Shown here piece by piece: positions 1 through 7,049 of a DNA stretch of 32,640 bases. The notes under the pieces were generated by a model. It saw only the letters and a program-made list of their open reading frames with translations, made no database searches and was not told where the DNA came from. How positions within the stretch are numbered: position 1 is the first letter of the stretch; every line of letters begins with the position of its first letter. The position numbers and the translations under genes were made by a program. The stretch is from Thiorhodococcus sp. (GTDB lineage: Bacteria > Pseudomonadota > Gammaproteobacteria > Chromatiales > Chromatiaceae). The stretch is taken from the NCBI GenBank assembly GCA_029257385.1, contig JARIBS010000004.1:1-32640 (forward strand), written 5' to 3'.

Positions 1-1
1 C

Positions 2-640
2 AGCAATCAGCACGCCATCACCGATGCCGCCCGCGATCTGAATGTCACGGTGGTCGGCGAGCGCTGGTACAATTGGGGCGACCGCTCGTTGCTCAGTGCC
101 TATCAGCAATTGCGCTGGCAAGGTGCCCAAGCCATTGTGCTGGTCGCCAACGAGACCGAAGGCGCAATGCTCGTGAAGAACGTTGCCAGCCTGCCTCAGC
201 CGGAACGGCTACCGATTGTCAGCCATTGGGGTGTGACCGGCGGTGATTTCACCCAGTTCGCGGGCGGCGCCCTGTCGGAGGTCGATTTTGTCGTGCTCCA
301 GACCTATAGCTTTATCGGTCAGACTGATCCGATCGCCAAGCGTGTGATCCGCGCCCTGCGCGAGCGCTACGGTATTGCGGGGCCGGAGTCCATCGCCAGC
401 CCGGTCGGCGTCGCGCATGCGTATGATTTGACCCACTTGCTGGCGCGTGCGATCACACTGGCGGGCGGCACGAATCGCGCGCGAATCCGCGACGCTCTCG
501 AACGGCTCGGACCCTATCAGGGCTTGATCAGGTACTATGCCCAGCCCTTTACCCCGGAGCGCCATGATGCCCTCTCGCCCGATGATGTCTTCATGGCCCG
601 TTACGCGCGCGACGGTCGTCTGATTCCGGTCGAACACTGA
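2..640 (+). CDS. Type 1 periplasmic binding protein, 3' part only
   Basis: The reading frame is open from the first bases of the window, so the start and N-terminal lobe lie upstream; about 212 residues are visible. The fragment has the pattern of the C-terminal lobe of LivK/urea-type ligand-binding proteins of ABC transporters: alternating helices and strands, GAQAIVLVANETEGA, a hinge-like segment near VSHWGVTGGDF, and a late HAYDLTHLLARAI helix followed by a segment resembling LivK-type ends (RDALERLGPYQG). It would bind a small ligand in the periplasm. The stop codon overlaps the start of the following GGDEF-EAL gene by one base (TGATG), so the two are probably co-translated. This suggests a ligand sensor for the cyclic-di-GMP protein rather than a transporter part, since no permease or ATPase gene follows. 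Family assignment is by pattern; the ligand is unknown. Confidence 0.75.
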   Translation, partial: SNQHAITDAARDLNVTVVGERWYNWGDRSLLSAYQQLRWQGAQAIVLVANETEGAMLVKNVASLPQPERLPIVSHWGVTGGDFTQFAGGALSEVDFVVLQTYSFIGQTDPIAKRVIRALRERYGIAGPESIASPVGVAHAYDLTHLLARAITLAGGTNRARIRDALERLGPYQGLIRYYAQPFTPERHDALSPDDVFMARYARDGRLIPVEH

Positions 641-2997
641 TGCAGCTAGGCCAGTCGACGCCAGAGAGCCCGGGGCGACGCCCTCCCTCGCGGCTCAAGC
701 GCCGTGTCCAGCAGGCGGCATTCGGGGTCGCGATGCTGGTTGCGGGCGCTATCGCCATCGTCGAGCTTGCGGTGACGCTTAAGGCGTTGCCCAGTGCCGC
801 GCGCGATGCGAACGAAACCTCGGCGCGCTTGCTCGGAACCTATCTCAGCGCCTCGCTCGAGCATCGCGTCGGCGAGATCCTGCGGCTGGCCGACAGTTCC
901 CTGGTGTGGACCGCACTGTCGGATTCGCGCGAACGCGATGTCTATCTCAAACCCTTCCTGGAAGAGCGCAACCAGGCGTTGTCCAATAGCCGTCTCGCGC
1001 TTCTCGACTATCGCGGCAGATTCGTCGCTGGCGATGAGTCTCTGCTGGCGGCCAACGGTGCGCGCGTCAAGAACATGATTGACGGCGTCATTGTTTCTGG
1101 TGTGCCGGTTACGCGTCTCATCGTCGTTCCATCGGGCCGACTCTGGGTGGCGGTGCCGATCGACTTTCCTTATACCCCCGATGTCATCGGCGTGCTCTTG
1201 GGCGTGATCGATCTGCAGGCAATGGTCGATGAGTCTCTGGCCACGGATCTGCTCGATCAGAGAGTCGTCATTGGCGACGGGGACACCAGGCTGGTGCTGC
1301 GTGGGAGCGATGAGAGTGAGGTGTACGCCGCGGCGAGCGCCCGTGTTCAGCATTCGGCAGTCGCGCAATTGTATGATCTCGAACTCGAGGTCCACTCGGT
1401 CACGAACCCCTGGCGGCGCGGGCTTGCAGTCCGTGCGGCGTTGTTCACGGCGGTGTCGATCACGCTTGCGGTGTTCGTGTGGTGGATCGCGGGAATTTTC
1501 GCGCGTCCCGTCAGCCGGCGTCTCGAGCGCCTGGCCGAGGTCATCCTCGCCAACCCAAATTGCGGACCGGAGGATATCCCCGCCGACCCCAGCGGCGACG
1601 AGATCGGCGTCCTGGGCGAAGCCTTGCGCGAGGCCCTGCTAGCGCGTCAGCTTGCGCTGAGAAAACTTGAGAAGCTGGCCTATTTCGACGAGCTTACCGG
1701 TTTGATGAACCGTGTGCGCTTCGAGGATCGGCTCACGGAGGCATTGCAGCGCGCTCAGCGCGCCGGCACTCAGGTGGCGCTGCTGTTCATCGATCTCGAT
1801 CGCTTCAAGGCCATCAACGACACGCTCGGGCACAAGGCCGGCGACGCCCTGTTGCGCGAGGTCGCCCGGCGCATCAGCGAGCGGGTCAGGAGTTCGGATG
1901 CGGTCTCGCGCCGTGGCGGTGATGAGTTCACCCTACTCATCGAGAGCTTTCAAGATCAGAAAGGTGTGGCCCAGCTCGCCGAGGATCTGATCGTCTGCGT
2001 CAGCGAGCCTTATCGCCTCGATTCGGGAGCGACCCTGGTCGTCGGTGCGAGCGTGGGCATCGCCTTCTATCCGACGGATGCCAAAACCGGAGGCACGTTA
2101 CTGCAATGCGCAGATACGGCGATGTATGCAGCCAAGAAGAGCGGATCCGGGAACTACCGCATCTATACGCCAGGACTTGGCAAGACGATTCGCGATCGTC
2201 TCGATCTTGAGACACGGTTGCGCCGGGCGGTGAGCGAGGAGCGCCTGGAGATCCTTTTTCAGCCCCAGGTGCGTCTGGCCGACGGGTGTGTGCTCGGTGT
2301 CGAGGCGTTGTGCCGCTGGTACGACCCGGAGTTGGGTGAGATTGCGCCTGCGGTGTTCATCCCGATCGCCGAAGAGGTCGGGCTGATCCACCAGATCGGC
2401 TTTTGGCTGTTACGCCAGGCGTGTCGCGAGGTGGCGACCTGGGATCGTCCCGAGAGCGGTCTGTTTCTCGCCGTCAACGTCTCGACCAGACAACTGACGG
2501 CTGATTTCACCGACTTCATCGGCGAGATGTCGCGCACCTGCGACCGGGCCGGTCTGCGTCTCGAGCTTGAACTCTCCGAGCTGGCCCTGATGCATGCGCA
2601 GCCCGAGGCGGTCGCCGAGCTCGACGCACTCAATGACTTGGGGGTCTCGATGGTCATTGATAATTTCGGCTCCAGGTATCTATCGTTGTATTCCATGAAG
2701 CGTGTCACGTTCAGCAAACTCAAGATCGATCTGAGCCTGGTCGCGAACCTTGCCGTCGGCGATCAAGAAGCGTTCATGGTCGCGACGCTCATCAATCTGT
2801 GCCATGAGCTGGGGCTTGAGGTGATCGCTCAGGGGGTCGAAACGGATGTTCAGCACGACATCCTGCGCGACCTCGGTTGCGATATGGCCCAAGGCTACCT
2901 GCTGGGTTCGCCGGTCGACTCTGAGTCCATGCGCGAGCGGCTGCGCGCTGGTGCGGGGCAGCGGCTTTGGCCTCAGGCGCCGACTGCCATGGCCTGA
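640..2997 (+). CDS. Membrane GGDEF-EAL protein with degenerate EAL domain
   Basis: Predicted cyclic-di-GMP enzyme of 785 residues. A membrane segment near residues 26-47, a periplasmic sensor region of roughly 215 residues, a second membrane segment near 266-290 and a short HAMP-like linker precede the GGDEF domain (about 345-510). The GGDEF motif at 426-430 and the inhibitory RxxD (RSSD, five residues earlier) are intact, so diguanylate cyclase activity is likely. The EAL motif is present at 555-557, as are the Asn of VNVS, the ELELSE glutamates, the KLKID lysine and the QGY glutamine. The loop-6 DDFGTG motif is changed to DNFGSR (674-679) and the EGVE general base is Gln (731), both needed for hydrolysis in known EAL enzymes. 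I infer a cyclase with an inactive or ligand-sensing EAL half. Start chosen because it overlaps the upstream stop. Confidence 0.9.
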   Translation: MQLGQSTPESPGRRPPSRLKRRVQQAAFGVAMLVAGAIAIVELAVTLKALPSAARDANETSARLLGTYLSASLEHRVGEILRLADSSLVWTALSDSRERDVYLKPFLEERNQALSNSRLALLDYRGRFVAGDESLLAANGARVKNMIDGVIVSGVPVTRLIVVPSGRLWVAVPIDFPYTPDVIGVLLGVIDLQAMVDESLATDLLDQRVVIGDGDTRLVLRGSDESEVYAAASARVQHSAVAQLYDLELEVHSVTNPWRRGLAVRAALFTAVSITLAVFVWWIAGIFARPVSRRLERLAEVILANPNCGPEDIPADPSGDEIGVLGEALREALLARQLALRKLEKLAYFDELTGLMNRVRFEDRLTEALQRAQRAGTQVALLFIDLDRFKAINDTLGHKAGDALLREVARRISERVRSSDAVSRRGGDEFTLLIESFQDQKGVAQLAEDLIVCVSEPYRLDSGATLVVGASVGIAFYPTDAKTGGTLLQCADTAMYAAKKSGSGNYRIYTPGLGKTIRDRLDLETRLRRAVSEERLEILFQPQVRLADGCVLGVEALCRWYDPELGEIAPAVFIPIAEEVGLIHQIGFWLLRQACREVATWDRPESGLFLAVNVSTRQLTADFTDFIGEMSRTCDRAGLRLELELSELALMHAQPEAVAELDALNDLGVSMVIDNFGSRYLSLYSMKRVTFSKLKIDLSLVANLAVGDQEAFMVATLINLCHELGLEVIAQGVETDVQHDILRDLGCDMAQGYLLGSPVDSESMRERLRAGAGQRLWPQAPTAMA

Positions 2998-3085
2998 GCG
3001 CAGTTGGATAGAGAGTCCGCCGAGCACCCCTATGGTGGCGGCATGATCGGCGTACGCCAGAGCTGTCTCGAACATCTGCCTGGAG

Positions 3086-3535
3086 CTATGGATTTCGCTT
3101 TCCAGTCTCCCCGCTCATGCCAATCGGAGCGTGCGGCTTGGGTTGGAAATAGGCTTCGCCGTCCGGTGTCACGCGAAAGTAGCCGCTGACCCCGCCCATG
3201 ATGTTCATGCCCATGTCAGGCGCCTCCATTCCGGTCGGATGCAAGGTGATCCCCCCAGGCGTGATTCGGTAGAAACCGTGCATGCCATAGAGATCACTTT
3301 GCAGTTTGATGGTTGGATAGAGGTAGGTATCTCCGCTTGGATCCACCCGATACAGGCCGCCCATCCCCACCATCGCCTGCACTGCCTGTTGGAGCGAGAG
3401 GGCGCGTTGGTCGGAGTCTTCATCGCTGGCCACGGGCTTCTCATCGGCCTGTACGGTCCAGGACAATGCCAGGATGCAACACCCCAAGAGCTGCAGGGTC
3501 CAAGACGACCGTATCCGCAATCTGTGCTTTGTCAT
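3086..3535 (-). CDS. Small exported protein with three copies of a YxxTPxG motif
   Basis: 149-residue protein with an N-terminal signal sequence (positive MTKHRLRIR, hydrophobic core about 12-28, cleavage near VQA-DE). The start is the ATG at 3535, preceded at six bases by GGAG; a longer frame upstream lacks such support. The mature part carries three related segments at about residues 60-74, 87-101 and 118-132, each of the form G-[LFY]-[YF]-R-[VI]-[DT]-P-x-G-x4-P. Residues 77-110 match the C-terminus of the neighbouring gene product (3720-4346) at 19 of 34 positions. The third copy closely resembles the single copy inside the Met-Gly triplet protein at 10792-11604. It is the last minus-strand gene of the molybdoenzyme region and converges on the GGDEF-EAL gene. 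I do not recognise a named family; a structural or binding role in the periplasm is an inference. Confidence 0.75.
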   Translation of the reverse strand: MTKHRLRIRSSWTLQLLGCCILALSWTVQADEKPVASDEDSDQRALSLQQAVQAMVGMGGLYRVDPSGDTYLYPTIKLQSDLYGMHGFYRITPGGITLHPTGMEAPDMGMNIMGGVSGYFRVTPDGEAYFQPKPHAPIGMSGETGKRNP

Positions 3536-3719
3536 AGCGATCTCCAAATGGTGCGTAGTGGTGTATCCGACGTCGAGGGACGCGCTCGACTTGGAATTTG
3601 GCGTAGTGGGACTGGATTCGCCGCCCTTGTTGCAGACGGTCCCATTCACGATCCGTTAGCGACGCGGCTGGCACGAGGACGCCGGGGCGGCTGGAGATAG
3701 GGCTTGTCCGCTGCTGGCG

Positions 3720-4346
3720 TCATCGATCCATGGGCATATCCTGGGCCTCAATGACATTGGGATAGAGGAGGATCCCTTGAGGCGTCATGTGGTAGATGCC
3801 GTGCATGCCGTTGCGATCTGACTTCAGTTCGAGTATCGGGTCGGGGGCAGGCGCTTCGGTTTGGGTCGCCGACGTGGCATGCTCGGGCGGAGTCTGCGCC
3901 TCGGATGGCATTTCTGCTTCAGCCGGGATTTCCGTCTCGGATGGCATTTCTGCTTCAGCCGGGATCTCCGCCTCGGATAGTGTCTCGATCTCTGATGGCA
4001 CCTGAGTAGCGACGGTCTGCGCAGGGGGCACTGAACTGTCCGACTCGACGGCATCGTTGGGTTGCGTGGCACTGGCGGCGGTCTCGATCGCGTCTTCAAT
4101 CACTTCGGTCGGCTGGGGGCTTTCAGGCGCGGGTGTGATCGCCTCATCCTGGGTATCCGCCACCGGCTCAGTCAGGCGCAGTGTGCCGATCGGGGCCAGG
4201 TTTTCGGCGACGCGCTCGGGTGTCAGCCCCGCCATGGCGTCGTGATCCTCCCCGTCGAACAGCATCAGGTAGGCGGTGCCCGCGACCACCAATATCACGA
4301 GAACTGGGATTAGGAGCTTGTCGAGAATTGCGATGGTGGCTTTCAA
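3720..4346 (-). CDS. Membrane-anchored acidic Pro/Glu-rich protein with C-terminal YxxTPxG motif
   Basis: 208 residues if translation begins at the TTG at 4346, which has GGAG seven bases upstream; the frame is open further upstream but there it overlaps the polyferredoxin gene and looks non-coding. An N-terminal membrane segment (about 9-27, LLIPVLVILVVAGTAYLML) is followed by LTPERVAENLAPIG, which resembles the linker before the heme domain of cytochrome c5-type proteins, but no CxxCH is present. Then comes a long acidic Pro/Glu/Ala/Thr linker with a 12-residue repeat (EIPAEAEMPSE). The last 34 residues contain GIYHMTPQGILLYP and are homologous to the middle of the next gene product. The likely topology is an inner-membrane anchor, an extended periplasmic stalk and a terminal module. 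Function unknown; the location just after the molybdoenzyme genes suggests a shared role. Confidence 0.7.
   Translation of the reverse strand: MKATIAILDKLLIPVLVILVVAGTAYLMLFDGEDHDAMAGLTPERVAENLAPIGTLRLTEPVADTQDEAITPAPESPQPTEVIEDAIETAASATQPNDAVESDSSVPPAQTVATQVPSEIETLSEAEIPAEAEMPSETEIPAEAEMPSEAQTPPEHATSATQTEAPAPDPILELKSDRNGMHGIYHMTPQGILLYPNVIEAQDMPMDR
3901..3980. repeat. 36-bp tandem repeat in the stalk of the acidic protein
   Basis: A unit beginning TCGGATGGCATTTCTGC occurs at 3901 and 3937 with period 36, and a third partial copy begins at 3973. It encodes the 12-residue repeat of the Pro/Glu-rich linker in the minus-strand gene. Near-identity of the copies at DNA level suggests recent duplication and likely length variation between strains. 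Confidence 0.8.
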
Positions 4347-4425
4347 GCTATTTCTCCGCTTGGCGCGCGAAGCGCATCGGACCAGAGCCGGTCTGAGTGT
4401 CGTCGGAAACTCACAACGGGGCGCA

Positions 4426-5520
4426 TCAGCCGAGCACCTGAAAGAGTTGTCGCTGATGATGGCTGGCGGTACAGATTGGACAGCGCGTCCCGTGCGCAGA
4501 CGGCTGCTCAAAGGGGACATGGTAGGCGACCCCGCAAGCGGCGCAGCGGCCCTGGCGCAGTGGCAATCGGGTCTGCCGACAGGGGTCGAGCTGGCGCAGC
4601 GAGATGGCACCAGCCGCGCAGACATCTTTGCACATTCCGCAACCCGTGCAACCGTCGGGGTTCAGGCGATAGGCGTCCGGCTCGACGCGAATGACCCCGT
4701 GCGCACAGATGCGCGCACAGGCGTCGCATCCGGTGCAGCGTCGGGCGTCGATCGCTGGTGCATGGAGGCTCAGGCCCTGACTGGAGGCGTCGGCGCTCAG
4801 GCCCATGTCCGTGCGAGGGATCAAACGTCCAGGCGGGACGAAGTCCGGCCAGCCGTCCGGATCGCGGCTTGCCAAGTCCACGGCGGTTTCGGTCGCCGCC
4901 CTGAGCCAGCCATGCAGGAAATTGCGCCGGTTCAAACCCGGTTGCGCGTGATCGGCCTTGGCCCGCACAAGACGGGCGGTCCAATCGGTGCGGGTCAGAT
5001 TCTCGCAGACGATCGGCGCCTCTGCGCGATCCCGCAGGAGGGCCGAAACCGCCTCCCAGTGACGATGAACGCGGGTCACGCCACCGCGTACACAGTCGTC
5101 GCACGCACCCCGGCAGAGAACCAGACGCCTGACACCCTGGCCATGCAGCCTGAGCAGCGCATCGGGACCGAGTACGTGGAGACAGGGCAAGACGGCGGCG
5201 TCCGTGCCATCGACACCGGCCGCGGCGCAGGCGGCAAAGGCGACACCTGTCCCCTCGACCCGATAGCGTCGCACCGTAAAGCGCTCCAGGATAGCGCCCT
5301 CGGGGCAAGCGGTGGCACAGAGTCCGCAGCCGTCGCAGCGATCGGTGTCGATGCCCAGATGCGCATCGTCGATGACCCAAGCCTGGGTGGGGCAGGCATC
5401 CACGCAGGCACGGCAGGTCGCCTGTTCCATGCGGCTGTGCACACAGCGTGCAGCATTGACCTCCGGCGGCAGCAGATCCGCCGGGTTCGGTCGGGCGATA
5501 TCGAGCAGCATGCCCTTCAT
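4426..5520 (-). CDS. Polyferredoxin with four [4Fe-4S] motifs and a C-terminal zinc-ribbon-like end
   Basis: 364 residues. Start at 5520, where ATG overlaps the TAA stop of the TorD-like gene (TAATG); the longer frame upstream lies inside that gene. Cysteine groups are C26/C36/C39/C43, C62/C65/C68/C72, C262/C265/C268/C272 and C291/C294/C297/C301, consistent with four [4Fe-4S] clusters. The middle part (LPCLHVLGPD, then C136/C140/C143) resembles the accessory domain of ferredoxins that travel with molybdoenzymes. Two CxxC pairs at 326-329 and 347-350 look like a zinc ribbon or rubredoxin-like end. There is no signal peptide; an internal LNRRNFLHGWLR looks like a Tat motif but is not N-terminal. 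A cytosolic electron carrier or maturation factor for the molybdoenzyme is the simplest reading; the exact role is unproven. Confidence 0.85.
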   Translation of the reverse strand: MKGMLLDIARPNPADLLPPEVNAARCVHSRMEQATCRACVDACPTQAWVIDDAHLGIDTDRCDGCGLCATACPEGAILERFTVRRYRVEGTGVAFAACAAAGVDGTDAAVLPCLHVLGPDALLRLHGQGVRRLVLCRGACDDCVRGGVTRVHRHWEAVSALLRDRAEAPIVCENLTRTDWTARLVRAKADHAQPGLNRRNFLHGWLRAATETAVDLASRDPDGWPDFVPPGRLIPRTDMGLSADASSQGLSLHAPAIDARRCTGCDACARICAHGVIRVEPDAYRLNPDGCTGCGMCKDVCAAGAISLRQLDPCRQTRLPLRQGRCAACGVAYHVPFEQPSAHGTRCPICTASHHQRQLFQVLG

Positions 5521-6284
5521 TAACTCGCTGCCGCGCCGGGGAGGCAGGGGCCTTGCGATTGAGGCTCCAAAAGGTCTGCTGGACCGAGTCGCTTCGCGAC
5601 CGGCTCGGGGACCGGGCGCGGATAGCCGAGCGGATCGACGAGCAGGTCGCGCAGTTCTTCCAGATAGGCCGCCGTCAGGAGCGCGAGGCCGGCATAGAAG
5701 CGGGTCTCGCAACGCTCGGCCACGCGCTCGGCGAACAGATGGATCCAGCGCAGCAGATGCGCGTCGAGGAAACCGGCGGCCTCGGCCAAGTCCGCCGGTT
5801 GCGGCTCGCCGTTGAGTAGATGCGCCAGAAAGCGCAGCTCGCAGACCAGGTGGTCGTCACTGCGCTCGCGCCAGTTGGTCACGGCGATGTCATGACGGCG
5901 GTACCAGGCACGCACCTGAAAGGTCGGCTCCTGCAGGGTCAGGTGGTCTGCGTCGAGCCAGACCGACTCGCAGGGCGATGCGTGCAGGCCGTAAGTCAGA
6001 TAGATGTCGGCGTAGTCGGCGGCGAGACGGTCCAGGGTCCCATCGCGCAAGTCCGTCGGCAGGTCCGTGAGGCCCTGGCGCAGCAAGGCCAGCGCCTCGG
6101 TGCCGCGCGGCCCGGTCAACACCAGTCCCAGCCAGTCCTCGTAGCAATGCTGCCAGAGCGTCATGATCAACTCGCGGTCCAGTTCGCGGTCGTGCAGCCG
6201 GGCCAGTATGAGCAGGTCTTCGGCGATCGCCGCGCGCAGCGACGCAACACCCGTGATCAGGGGGTCTTGGAGCGCGACATTCAT
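5520..6284 (-). CDS. TorD/DmsD-family molybdoenzyme chaperone
   Basis: 254-residue, largely helical cytosolic protein. The family hallmark lies at residues 91-123: YADIYL, then SPCESVWL and QEPTFQVRAWY, followed by DDHLVCELRFLAHLL. Proteins of this family bind the Tat signal peptide of a molybdoenzyme catalytic subunit and hold back export until the cofactor is in place. The start overlaps the stop of the Fe-S subunit gene by four bases (ATGA) and the stop overlaps the polyferredoxin start by one base, so all three are probably translated in step. The client is almost certainly the Tat-signal-bearing enzyme encoded at 7050-9632. Length is slightly above usual because of a Pro-rich tail after about residue 225. 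Confidence 0.9.
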   Translation of the reverse strand: MNVALQDPLITGVASLRAAIAEDLLILARLHDRELDRELIMTLWQHCYEDWLGLVLTGPRGTEALALLRQGLTDLPTDLRDGTLDRLAADYADIYLTYGLHASPCESVWLDADHLTLQEPTFQVRAWYRRHDIAVTNWRERSDDHLVCELRFLAHLLNGEPQPADLAEAAGFLDAHLLRWIHLFAERVAERCETRFYAGLALLTAAYLEELRDLLVDPLGYPRPVPEPVAKRLGPADLLEPQSQGPCLPGAAAS

Positions 6285-6949
6285 TTGGTCACCTTGCCCA
6301 TGCGGTGGGCGACGAAGACGATGGACGGATCTGTGAGCTGGGGGTCGGCGAAGTTCTTGACCGCGCGCACGGGCTCATCGTTGGGACCGATGGCTGGCGT
6401 GTCGAAACGGTTTTCGGCCAGCAGGTCGATAGGGCCGATGTCCAGCACCCGCATCATGCAGGCCATGACGCAGTAGGGCTTGCGGCCGGCCTCGATTTCA
6501 TCCACGCAGAGGTTGCACTTGGAGACGATGTTCTGCTCCGGGATGAACTGCGGTGCGCCATAGGGGCAGGTGGCCTCGCAGCGTCGGCAGCCGATGCAGA
6601 GTGTGGAGTCGATGTCGACGATGCCATTGTCCTGGCGCTTCCAGATGGCCCCGGTCGGACAGGCGGGCAGGCAGGCAGGCTCAGCGCAGTGGTTGCAGGA
6701 GAGGTTGACCTTGTAGGCGTAGACATCCGGGTAGGTGCCGCCCTCGACGTAGAGGACGCGCCTAAAGCGCGGTCCAGGCGGTAGTCCGTTCTTGTCCTTG
6801 CAGGCGATCTCGCAGGCACGACAGCCGATGCAGTCGACGTTGTGGTGCACGAAGCCGAGCTGCATGTCCGGCACCACGGGGGTGTAGGTCTCGCGCTTAC
6901 GACGTTTGATGGCCTCCTTGATCGTCGCCCGGTCTTGTTGTTCAGCCAT
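6281..6949 (-). CDS. DmsB/NrfC-type four-cluster Fe-S electron transfer subunit
   Basis: 222 residues. Four ferredoxin-type cysteine groups are visible in the usual DmsB order: CIGCRACEIAC near the N-terminus, CNHCAEPACLPACP, CIGCRRCEATCPYGAPQ, and the C-terminal CNLC paired with YCVMAC. This predicts four [4Fe-4S] clusters relaying electrons between the molybdenum subunit and a further carrier. It has no signal peptide, so it would be exported as a complex with the Tat-bearing catalytic subunit, as is known for this family. It lies 100 bases after the catalytic gene and overlaps the chaperone gene by four bases. No NrfD/DmsC-type membrane subunit follows, unlike the common three-subunit enzymes; the pentaheme cytochrome encoded upstream is the likely redox partner. 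Confidence 0.92.
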   Translation of the reverse strand: MAEQQDRATIKEAIKRRKRETYTPVVPDMQLGFVHHNVDCIGCRACEIACKDKNGLPPGPRFRRVLYVEGGTYPDVYAYKVNLSCNHCAEPACLPACPTGAIWKRQDNGIVDIDSTLCIGCRRCEATCPYGAPQFIPEQNIVSKCNLCVDEIEAGRKPYCVMACMMRVLDIGPIDLLAENRFDTPAIGPNDEPVRAVKNFADPQLTDPSIVFVAHRMGKVTK

Positions 6950-7049
6950 GGGTTTGAGCCTCTGTGGGCATTAGGGATGCGCTGATGCCTTAAACGCTTC
7001 CCGTGGGGCGGTATGCACAGTCGTTCTCAGGTACGCCAGTGCCAAGGCG

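Noticed and set aside
4276-5523. 415-codon plus-strand open frame
   Set aside because: It is antisense to the polyferredoxin gene, whose cysteine clusters are plainly on the minus strand; GC-rich codon bias creates the shadow.
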